27,541 bases of DNA, taken from contig JAGKWN010000052.1 in NCBI GenBank assembly GCA_021151805.1, positions 1 through 27,541 on the forward strand, written 5' to 3'. Shown here in pieces: positions 13,785 to 21,264 of this stretch. The position numbers and the translations under genes are program-made. The notes under the pieces were generated by a model that searched no databases, was not told the origin of the DNA, and saw only the letters and a program-made list of their open reading frames with translations. Numbering within the stretch: the first letter of the stretch is position 1; the number at the start of each line of letters is the position of its first letter. Source of the DNA: Cytophagaceae bacterium. Its GTDB lineage: Bacteria; Bacteroidota; Bacteroidia; Cytophagales; Cytophagaceae.

Positions 13785-14531
13785 ATGTCTTTATTAGCAA
13801 CAGCCGGAGCTTGTTTAGCCCTTGTAGCAGCGCTATTGTTTATACTATACCTTTTTACGGGGCAGGGATTTGTAATGCTGATTGCCATATTCCCCGCCAT
13901 CCTTGCAAAAAGTATAACCGGCGAGCGGGGAGTAGATTTTGGAGGAAAGTCATTTGTCTATAGCATCCTGCTTTTTCTTTTCATTGGCCTGGAGGTATTA
14001 CTCCTGAGCGCAGTTTTTTTTGGTTTATACTGTTTGTTCTTTGGCATTCCTGAAATGTCCGCTCATGCTACAACTGTTGCTACGCGCGTATTGCTGTCTG
14101 CTGAAAAGGCAAGCACTTTGCTTATGCTGAATCAACTGCTGCTATTTCTGGAAAGTTACTTTCTGTGTCTGTTTATATACTTTTCCATTAAGCACCGCGA
14201 ACAGTATTCAACCATGAAAGGGTTTATCTACTTTTCATACCGCATACTTCCGGCGGTGTCTTTCCTGCCGGCGTTTATATTTCTTCTTTCATGCATAAGC
14301 TATTTTACTGCTGGCGCCGATGAAAGACAGATCGGTTTATTTGCATGCATCTGCGGCTATACCTATAGCATCTATGTTATCTATTCATTCATCCGGATGA
14401 TTGTGCATTACATGCGCATGAGACAGTATGCATCATCAAACGTAACGCCTATTTATTGGCTCAACATGTCCATAAGCCTTATCTATAACATGCTTTTCCT
14501 TTATTTTTTCTACCAGGTTCACACGTTGTGA
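13785..14531 (+). CDS. polytopic membrane protein, unknown family
   Basis: A 248-residue protein, mostly hydrophobic, with about six or seven membrane segments (roughly 4-24, 26-42, 57-87, 113-135, 148-172, 178-205 and 224-245). The first segment is not followed by a cleavage site. Charged stretches are short: KSITGERGVDFGGKS at 42-56 and RMIVHYMRMRQYASSN at 203-218. No transporter or enzyme motif is apparent. It stands alone between repeat-rich stretches, 371 bp before the next gene. The absence of internal stops and biased hydrophobic codon use support a real gene; the function is unknown. Confidence 0.78.
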   Translation: MSLLATAGACLALVAALLFILYLFTGQGFVMLIAIFPAILAKSITGERGVDFGGKSFVYSILLFLFIGLEVLLLSAVFFGLYCLFFGIPEMSAHATTVATRVLLSAEKASTLLMLNQLLLFLESYFLCLFIYFSIKHREQYSTMKGFIYFSYRILPAVSFLPAFIFLLSCISYFTAGADERQIGLFACICGYTYSIYVIYSFIRMIVHYMRMRQYASSNVTPIYWLNMSISLIYNMLFLYFFYQVHTL

Positions 14532-14573
14532 TTATAGCTTCGCTTTGACGTATAACTTTTTCAGGAACCGGCT

Positions 14574-14596
14574 CTTCGGAATTTGCAATTCCGAAG
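14574..14596. terminator. hairpin downstream of the membrane-protein gene
   Basis: CTTCGGAATT and AATTCCGAAG pair perfectly across a three-base loop 42 nt after the stop. No T tract follows directly, so it may be part of a repeat: AGCTCTTCGGAATTTC also occurs at about 1865-1880. Confidence 0.45.
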
Positions 14597-14633
14597 CTAG
14601 ATAAATAGGGTTTTCAATCCTTATTCCTCCGCG

Positions 14634-14710
14634 CCCTTGGCGGAGTTGCCAAGGCAAACAAAAACTCCTTCATGAATAACCAATCATTGCTTGGCCTACG
14701 ACAAGCTTTC
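14634..14710. repeat. dispersed repeat family C, copy 4
   Basis: GGAGTTGCCAAGGCAAACAA, CATGAATAACCAATCATTGC and CTACGACAAGC, the same order as at 11009 and 12207. The remainder, 14711-14901, is AT-rich and holds only a short CCATTTT-g-AAAATGG hairpin near 14800. Confidence 0.6.
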
Positions 14711-14901
14711 ATATTTTTTTATTCTTCGAAATTGATACAGAAATGCTTTTTATTTTTACCTTGGTTATTCAGCATGGATAATTTCATAAATAATTTCGTC
14801 CATTTTGAAAATGGAGTTATTGAATATCGAAAATAATTTATTCATCTGCATGTGACTTCAATGCACTACATTCAAAATTCAAAAACATAGAAATGACTTG
14901 A

Positions 14902-15837
14902 ATGAAAAAACTATATTTACTTCTCACCGTCATAGTATTTATTCCGCACTTTATATATGCACAAAAAAAATTCCAGTCATATAACGGGTATTCGTTATCC
15001 GCATCAAAGTATCCCAAAACAAAAAAAATGATAACCGTATCACTCTTCGGTCCGGGTGTTTTAATTCCGGAGAAACACTATGGAGATTTGATCATTGATT
15101 TCCCTTATGAGGTAGGTGACAATACAGGCAAGCATACATCACACGTATTTCATTCAGATACACGTAATCTTTTTTCAAAAAACTCTTTTGAACTTACACT
15201 CGCCAATCTTGAAATTAGTACAATAACTTCCGCGGTAAGTTTTAGTGGCGGACTGAATTTTAAATATGGCAATGCTTTTTTTTCACTTGGGTATGGCAGG
15301 AATATTTATCTGGGGCACTGGCACGATGATCGGTTTACTAAAAAAGAAAGCTGCGACTGGATTTTAAGACCTTCTTTAAACCTTGCCTACAACAGTTTTA
15401 ACTCCAAACCGTTTGCAACAATTGACAATACCAATTCAACCATTTACCTGCTCGGTTATCAGGCAGACCCAACATTTGCCTATCAAAGTGGGGGGAAATA
15501 TTCGCACACAGTAACTACAGATGCCCGCACGCTTGAAATTTCCTACAAACAAAATCAATTGGGATTACAGCCCAAGCTTTCTCTCTGCACAAACCCATAC
15601 AGGTCTTGGTTAAGCATACAAATTTCTGTCTCTTATTTTATTCCTCTGGCACAAAGCGGAGGACTTTCACTCACTCAATTCAATGCTGCAGGAACCGCCA
15701 ATCAGATTACAGGAACATCTGTTATAAAATTAAACAACCAGGATATAACAGCGACCTACAATAGTCAACCCGTCCATTCAACTCCATTTCGCTTGCCTTA
15801 TGTATGCATGGGTTTTATTTTCGGGATTAGTTTTTAA
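14902..15837 (+). CDS. secreted, probably outer-membrane beta-barrel protein
   Basis: A 311-residue protein with a clear signal peptide (MKKLYLLLTVIVFIPHFIYA|QKK). The mature part is rich in alternating aromatic strands with G and N turns: VSFSGGLNFKYGNAFFSLGY, WLSIQISVSYFIPLA, and a last strand VCMGFIFGISF that ends in phenylalanine, as outer-membrane barrels often do. I do not recognise a named family. The next gene is 222 bp downstream on the same strand, so co-expression is uncertain. A 47-codon fragment of a paralogue with 42 identical residues lies at 2190-2333. Repeat B remnants follow its stop. Confidence 0.85.
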   Translation: MKKLYLLLTVIVFIPHFIYAQKKFQSYNGYSLSASKYPKTKKMITVSLFGPGVLIPEKHYGDLIIDFPYEVGDNTGKHTSHVFHSDTRNLFSKNSFELTLANLEISTITSAVSFSGGLNFKYGNAFFSLGYGRNIYLGHWHDDRFTKKESCDWILRPSLNLAYNSFNSKPFATIDNTNSTIYLLGYQADPTFAYQSGGKYSHTVTTDARTLEISYKQNQLGLQPKLSLCTNPYRSWLSIQISVSYFIPLAQSGGLSLTQFNAAGTANQITGTSVIKLNNQDITATYNSQPVHSTPFRLPYVCMGFIFGISF

Positions 15838-15861
15838 CGTAGCACTCCTGTTGATTCTCAT

Positions 15862-15950
15862 CCGGCGCCACAGTTATCACCTGCGCCAGTCAGCCTGAGG
15901 AAATCGGAATTGGTGCTAAGCGTTCGGCATGCGCAGCGGCACCTTCGCGA
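15862..15950. repeat. degenerate repeat family B-like sequence
   Basis: Contains CCGGCGCCACAG, CTGCGCCAGTCAGCCTGAGG and TTGGTGCTAAGCGTTCGGCA, which recall pieces of family B (CTGGCGCCAGTC, TGGTGCCTACCATTCGGCA) in order but degraded. Confidence 0.4.
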
Positions 15951-16059
15951 ATTTGAGTAATCGATAAAATCAATGACGCAGGTTAAAGTTACTTTTTAAA
16001 ACATCCCCGTATATAAGAGAAATAAAATCTTTATCGATGTTTTTAATACATTTTCAACC

Positions 16060-18678
16060 ATGAAAAAAAGTTTCCGCATATTCATTTTTATTCTTTTATT
16101 ATATATTTCTTTTTATTCAAACGCCCAAACCACCTATAGATACCTCGATTACATAGGCACAGGCAGTAATGGAAACGGTCATTATGAAGGTTTCAATTAC
16201 CCTGATGGTATAGCAGTTGATGCAGCAGGAAATCTCTATGTTTCTGACAGACTGAACAACTGTATTTATAAATACAACAGTGACGGAAAACTTATACTGA
16301 AATTCGGGCAATACAGCAACAGTTCAGGACCAGACAGCTTCAACAATCCTGGAGAAATGACAATTGACAAATCAGGAAATTTATATATAGCAAACTTCGG
16401 ATTTCAAAATATATACGTTCACAACAGCGCCGGTGTACGCATAAATTCATGGGATATTAGAAGCAGCACTTCTTTTGAAACCATTAATGGATTAGCATTT
16501 GACTCTCAAAATAATTTATATGTCTTATGCGGCATTTCACGTGCGGTAAAAAAATACACCAGCAGCGGTACATTGCTTGCTACATGGGGTACTCAAGGAA
16601 GTGGCAACGGACAATTCAATACACCTGTTGACCTCATCATTGATTCGCTGGACAATGTATACGTTCTGGACAATGCAAATTCGAATATTCAAAAATTTTC
16701 TTCTTCAGGAAATTACATTACACAGTGGGGAACATTCGGAACAAATAATGGACAATTCTGGTATCCGCAGAATTTCTATATAGATCGTTCAGGAAATATT
16801 TGCGTCAACAATAATTTCCGGGTTCAAAAATTTACGTTACAAGGAAATTATATTTCATCTTTTCCGATCATGGGAGGAAATAGCACACCCAGTAATTGCA
16901 CAGTTGACATGCAAGGAAATATTTATTTTACAGATCAGTACTATAGTCGGGTGTTAAAATTTTCTTCAACCGGAGCCTACATAACCGAATGGGGAAGAGG
17001 CGGAAATTCAAGTGGGCAATTTTTTATGCCAAAACACATGGCACGGGATCTCGCAGGAAATACATATGTTCATGATGACCAATTGAAAATTCAAAAATTT
17101 TCAAAAGATGGCACATTTCTGAATGATATTATTTTCACGAACTATAATAATTTTAATGACCATGCTTTATTTACCAATGGTTTTGCAATAGACCCCTACG
17201 ATGTAATCATCGCAAGCACAGGACCAACCGTTAATATTATAAGCATCTCTCCCGGAAATAAAATCCAAAAAATTGCACAGACAGGATACGTATTAAATGA
17301 ATGGACACCTTATGATATGGATCAAACACCGCCCAACGCGCTTTCTGCTGTTGCTGTTGACAAAACCGGAAATATTTACATTGCGGATAAAACAAATAAC
17401 AGAATTCAAAAATATTCCAACAAGGGTATTTTCATTACGCAATGGGGATCAACGGGAACGGGAGATGGTCAGTTCGATTGTCCGGGCAGCATTGCTATTG
17501 ATCCGGCGGGAAATGTATTTGTGGTAGATGTAAATAATTTGAGGGTACAAAAATTTACCAGCGACGGACAATATATTCTGAAATGGGGTAAAACATATTC
17601 GTATTATTATGCGGACTCCATTCTTTATCATCCGTCATGCGTTACCACGGACCCGGCGGGAAATGTATACATATCCGAATCAGAAGGCCATCATTTTAAA
17701 AAGTATACCAATACAGGAAAATTCATTACTGCTTATGGGAGATTTGGAAATGTATTAGGACGTTTAAATACTCCAACTGAACTTGCTGCAGATGAAGACC
17801 AGAATGTTTATGTGTTGGATTATAACGACCGTATTCAAAAATTCGGTATAAATACAATACCAATTGCCATATTAACAAATCCTACCAGCAATATTACAAT
17901 ACCAGAAAAATCAACCATTACGCTTAGTGCAGCCTCGATCAATGAGTTTGAAGTGTTGAGATTTATTTCAATAGATTTTAACGACTCCGGTGGCTATGGT
18001 GCAATAGATCAAAATTCATTTTCATATGAATGGAAAAATATTCCTGCAGGAACATATAGTATTGTAGTAAACGCTATGGATGATGAAGGATTGCATACTT
18101 TTTCCTCCCCCATCATTATAACAGTTCAAGGAAAACCTTCTATTAATATTACCCTTCCAACGAATAATACTGTGTATACCGATACACCTTCTTTTACTAT
18201 AGAAACATCTATAAATGCAGAAGGTCACGTGATTGACAGCGTAGAATTTTATGATGGCACCATGAAATTGGGAAAAACATCAACAGCACCTTATTCATTT
18301 ACGGTTCAAGATATCTCTGATGGATTTCATTCAATAACAGCAAAAGCATTTTACAATGTCAGTGAATTTGTTTCATCTGATGCAGTAGAAATAAATACCG
18401 CAACAACAACTACCGCAACTAAAGAGTCACTGTTACATGATATCTTACTTTATCCAAATCCTGTTCAGCAACAATTAACGATTACCAATAAAGGATTAAA
18501 CATAAAAAGCATTGAAATAACGAATGAGACAGGCAGCATACTGGAAACATTTAGTGAAAACCTTAATGTTACTGAATATAAAATAAATACAGCAACATGG
18601 GATGCAGGACTATACTTCATAAGAATTAACACAGAAGATACCGCTTTAACAAAAAAAATAATAAAGCTTAATTTTTAA
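16060..18678 (+). CDS. secreted NHL-repeat beta-propeller protein with type IX secretion sorting domain
   Basis: An 872-residue protein with a signal peptide (MKKSFRIFIFILLLYISFYSNAQ). From about 35 to 590 it is built of NHL-type units: DGIAVDAAGNLYVSDRLNNC, IAIDPAGNVFVVDVNN, and many RVQKF or KIQKF strand ends, enough for one large or two propellers. Two Ig-like segments follow at about 600-690 and 695-775 (ITVQGKPSINITLPTNNTVY, SVEFYDGTMKLGKTSTAPY). The last ~82 residues form a type A sorting domain of the type IX secretion system (LLYPNPVQQQLTI ... WDAGLYFIRI ... KKIIKLNF), so it is exported across the outer membrane and released or attached to the surface. Binding of proteins or glycans is typical of propellers; the ligand is unknown. 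Confidence 0.95.
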   Translation: MKKSFRIFIFILLLYISFYSNAQTTYRYLDYIGTGSNGNGHYEGFNYPDGIAVDAAGNLYVSDRLNNCIYKYNSDGKLILKFGQYSNSSGPDSFNNPGEMTIDKSGNLYIANFGFQNIYVHNSAGVRINSWDIRSSTSFETINGLAFDSQNNLYVLCGISRAVKKYTSSGTLLATWGTQGSGNGQFNTPVDLIIDSLDNVYVLDNANSNIQKFSSSGNYITQWGTFGTNNGQFWYPQNFYIDRSGNICVNNNFRVQKFTLQGNYISSFPIMGGNSTPSNCTVDMQGNIYFTDQYYSRVLKFSSTGAYITEWGRGGNSSGQFFMPKHMARDLAGNTYVHDDQLKIQKFSKDGTFLNDIIFTNYNNFNDHALFTNGFAIDPYDVIIASTGPTVNIISISPGNKIQKIAQTGYVLNEWTPYDMDQTPPNALSAVAVDKTGNIYIADKTNNRIQKYSNKGIFITQWGSTGTGDGQFDCPGSIAIDPAGNVFVVDVNNLRVQKFTSDGQYILKWGKTYSYYYADSILYHPSCVTTDPAGNVYISESEGHHFKKYTNTGKFITAYGRFGNVLGRLNTPTELAADEDQNVYVLDYNDRIQKFGINTIPIAILTNPTSNITIPEKSTITLSAASINEFEVLRFISIDFNDSGGYGAIDQNSFSYEWKNIPAGTYSIVVNAMDDEGLHTFSSPIIITVQGKPSINITLPTNNTVYTDTPSFTIETSINAEGHVIDSVEFYDGTMKLGKTSTAPYSFTVQDISDGFHSITAKAFYNVSEFVSSDAVEINTATTTTATKESLLHDILLYPNPVQQQLTITNKGLNIKSIEITNETGSILETFSENLNVTEYKINTATWDAGLYFIRINTEDTALTKKIIKLNF

Positions 18679-18682
18679 TTAT

Positions 18683-18827
18683 CTGGCGCCAGTCTGATCA
18701 CAGCGGTAAGTGGATCCACCACTCGGTATCCACCGCGGCGAATCTTGACTGCAACTTATGAAATATCAGTCTAAGACTGGAAAATAACAGGCACGAGCCT
18801 CCACTATCGCTCATACAAGGGCCAGAG
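18683..18827. repeat. dispersed repeat family B, copy 4
   Basis: Starts with CTGGCGCCAGTCTG five bases after the NHL gene's stop codon and contains CTTGACTGCAACT, CAGTC-taa-GACTG and a degraded right end (CATACAAGGGCCAGAG). A GGATCCACC...CACCGCGGCG insert lies in its left third. It may double as a transcript end for the gene. Confidence 0.7.
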
Positions 18828-18878
18828 AGCGTGGAGGCTTGTCGCCTTCAGGATCAACACACGGTGAAAGCCCCTAAC

Positions 18879-19079
18879 TTATTTCTTCATCGCCCTGGCT
18901 ATCATTTTTTCATTTTGAATAGCTGCTGCCGACGTTGATAAAATTTTCTTTGTGATAAACGCAACCAATCTGTTTTGACGCCCCGCGGATGATCGAAAGT
19001 TTCTTCCCAAAATAACGGAAAGCCTCTTCTGCACATCAAATGCTGCCATTGGTTTAACAGGTGTTTTAGACCAATGCTA
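18879..19079 (-). pseudogene. 3' fragment of an SDR gene, frameshifted
   Basis: On the minus strand this reads WSKTPVKPM, then in shifted frames RQNRLVAFITKKIL and AAAIQNEKMIARAMKK with a TAA at 18879-18881. It aligns with the last ~65 residues of the intact SDR at 6623-7429 (WSKTPVKTMPAED ... NRLVAFLTKKFLPL ... QNEKMIAKAMKK). The Rossmann and catalytic parts are missing and at least two frameshifts are present, so it cannot be functional. The longer overlapping frame is a shifted reading of the same relic. Confidence 0.9.
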
Positions 19080-19122
19080 CAGTGATCGCGTGGGATTATT
19101 AGTCTTCCGGAATCCTCAGTAC

Positions 19123-20265
19123 TCAATAGGTTCCTGCAGCCTTTCTTTTCAAATCACGAATCATAATGCCAAGTGTTTTCATTCGTGCTTGGGAAAATTG
19201 ATTAGCCGAATAATAAGCCAATGTTCTTAGCTCTAAAAGTTTTTCCATGTCTGATTGCTCGAGACTTAAAAACAACTGCCCTTTAATCATATCCAACTCA
19301 AAGCCATTGGAAAGAAATAGAAAATGAAATATTTCTTTTTTATCCTCAGCAGGTAATACCTTAGGATTAAGGGCCGTTTGCTTTTTCAGATAGCCGTGCC
19401 ATTTCAGCCAGACAATACCATTTGCAGGCACATTTTCATAAGCTTCTATAAAATCATAATTATTTAAAACACTGACGCCGTAATTATTTTTCTTACCAGC
19501 GTTTTCTTTAAACCATGCAATGCTTGACTTTAATTCTTCTTTTGCCACATCACCTACCGGTTGAATTTTTTTCATAGCATCAATGCCGGCGTGACCTGTA
19601 AATTCAGCATAAACAAAAATTGCTTTGGCTTGCAATGAATCATCTCTTGTAGTATCAATAATCTGTTTAACAAAAGATGCCATCGTAGGATTGCCAATAA
19701 AAGATAATGCCACTATGAGATTACGTTTAATTTCAGGATGATTGTTTTTTGATATTTCCTTTACAATAACCGGAATGGATGAATCATAAATAGCATACTT
19801 CCTTAAATATCGCGACCAGATCAACCTCCAGTATGGATCCTCCGATTGAAGATTATTCAACGCAAGCTGCTCTCCGAACGCGCCGGCAAAAATAAAATTA
19901 CTAAAGAGATCATCAATAGCATCAAAATCTCTTGTTGGCTTATTTAATAGCACCAGAAACTCTTTACCAATTTCCGGACTATGGATAAGCATATTGTGAC
20001 ACAGCGTAAATACATTCCTGGTTGGTTTATCAATAAGTCCGCACTGCTTAATATCATTATACAATGCTATTTCCGTCTTGAGTTGATATTCTGTAAATGT
20101 TGTATCCTTTGTTTGTCCATAATAATCACTTCCTCTGAATTTGACGAATTGAGGTTCGAATTCTGAAAAATAATCTCTGATTTTTTTATTTACTTCTTCA
20201 ACGTTTTGGGCAAAAGTAAAGCAGCAATTCATCAAGAAAATGAACGAAATGAATATTTTTTTCAT
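19123..20265 (-). CDS. secreted HEAT-like helical repeat protein
   Basis: I place the start at the ATG at 20263-20265, giving 380 residues and a good signal peptide (MKKIFISFIFLMNCCFTFAQ|NVEE). An in-frame ATG seven codons upstream would put MNLFLCP before it and weaken the signal. The centre (about 130-250) has paired helices in HEAT-repeat style: IPVIVKEISKNNHPEIKRNL, IVALSFIGNPTMASFVKQII, DSLQAKAIFVYAEFTG. The C-terminal third is helical too (HFLFLSNGFELDMIKGQLFL). No catalytic motif is seen. It is likely a periplasmic or surface scaffold; the function is unknown. It is followed by the SDR relic. Confidence 0.83.
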   Translation of the reverse strand: MKKIFISFIFLMNCCFTFAQNVEEVNKKIRDYFSEFEPQFVKFRGSDYYGQTKDTTFTEYQLKTEIALYNDIKQCGLIDKPTRNVFTLCHNMLIHSPEIGKEFLVLLNKPTRDFDAIDDLFSNFIFAGAFGEQLALNNLQSEDPYWRLIWSRYLRKYAIYDSSIPVIVKEISKNNHPEIKRNLIVALSFIGNPTMASFVKQIIDTTRDDSLQAKAIFVYAEFTGHAGIDAMKKIQPVGDVAKEELKSSIAWFKENAGKKNNYGVSVLNNYDFIEAYENVPANGIVWLKWHGYLKKQTALNPKVLPAEDKKEIFHFLFLSNGFELDMIKGQLFLSLEQSDMEKLLELRTLAYYSANQFSQARMKTLGIMIRDLKRKAAGTY

Positions 20266-20366
20266 GGGGCAGAGAAATAGGTTCAAAGATAATAAACTAT
20301 TGACAACAAGTTATCATGACTATAAAATTCATGCTTTCAAGTCTTTGGATTTTAGTATTACCTTAA

Positions 20367-20520
20367 AGAAATAACACTCTAGTATTTATTCTGTTTATTC
20401 TTTCTACCTGTTGTATGGCTCAAACAAGTCAACGTGCAAGTTCATGCGAATCATTAAACTAACCTCTTTCTCAAGCCTGCCATGTTTATTATCTGAAAAC
20501 ATCCATTAGCTGTATGTAGT
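20367..20520 (+). pseudogene. relic of a secreted TonB-C-terminal-domain protein
   Basis: A signal-peptide-like frame without a start codon (LVFILFILSTCCMAQTSQRA, 20379-20438) is followed directly, in another frame, by MRIIKLTSFSS (20444 on). The latter matches the TonB-domain relic at 6455-6500 (MRTIKLISFSSP) at roughly three of four bases over 40 bp. I read this as a secreted TonB-like gene collapsed by a large internal deletion and frameshifts. Apart from this relic, 20287-20671 holds nothing I can support. Confidence 0.55.
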
Positions 20521-20671
20521 ATGTTTCCACAAGAGAAATCCGACATATTCTTCCTGAAGCTACCGGCTGCTGATACCTGTATACTATATGTTGATTGTAC
20601 ATTACACATACCTCACAACTTGAACTTCGCCGAATAATTCGCATATTCGATCTTTAATTAACGAATACGCT

Positions 20672-21181
20672 ATGACTATCGAAACAGAAAATCTAATACT
20701 GATCCCTGCCAATATTGATCTGTTGCAAAAAGCCCTTGCAGGCGACAAAGAACTTGCAGCGGCATTAGATGTAAGTGTTGATGAGCATTGGACAGAATTC
20801 GGAGCATTTGCACTTCAATATGTATTAGACAAATTAGTTGCCAATCCGGATGAAGGTATTTGGTGGACTTACTTTCCTGTTTATAAAAAAGAAAACAAAC
20901 TGATCGGCAGCGGCGGTTATAAAGGGAAGCCCGAAGACGGTGCCGTTGAAATAGGTTATGAAATTGCTCCTGCATACAGAAACAAAGGACTTGCAACCGA
21001 GATGGCAAAAGGATTAATTGAAAACGCATTCAAAAATGAAAACGTAACAAACATTCTTGCGCACACATTGGGTCATGAAACTCCTTCCTCAAAAGTGCTG
21101 ACGAAATGCGGCTTCGAAAAAATAGAAGATCTTAACGATCCTGACAATGGATTGATCTGGAAATGGTCGTTAAAAAAATAA
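20672..21181 (+). CDS. GNAT-family N-acetyltransferase (RimJ/RimL type)
   Basis: A 169-residue enzyme expected to transfer acetyl from acetyl-CoA to an amine. The GNAT core is clear: KLIGSGGYKGKPEDGAVEIG (strands 3-4, about 75-94), YEIAPAYRNKGLATEMAKGL with the acetyl-CoA-binding R-N-K-G-L-A loop at about 95-115, and NILAHTLGHETPSSKVLTKC then GFEKI at about 128-152. This resembles the RimJ/RimL group (E-T-P-x-S-x-x-V-L-x-K-x-G-F). The substrate is unknown. The longest reading of the next gene overlaps its 3' end by 19 nt, but the probable start of that gene leaves a gap of 83 nt. Confidence 0.93.
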   Translation: MTIETENLILIPANIDLLQKALAGDKELAAALDVSVDEHWTEFGAFALQYVLDKLVANPDEGIWWTYFPVYKKENKLIGSGGYKGKPEDGAVEIGYEIAPAYRNKGLATEMAKGLIENAFKNENVTNILAHTLGHETPSSKVLTKCGFEKIEDLNDPDNGLIWKWSLKK

Positions 21182-21264
21182 GGATCAATCAAACTCGATA
21201 TCACATACCCGGTAAATCTTACGAACTATTTGTATCTTTCGTTCACGTTTATCTATCCCCATTT

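Noticed and set aside
18902..19126. 74-codon minus-strand frame
   Set aside because: A shifted reading of the SDR relic plus unrelated upstream bases.
21163..21264. N-terminal extension of the CAP protein
   Set aside because: Would hide the signal peptide and overlap the GNAT gene; the ATG at 21265 is a better start.
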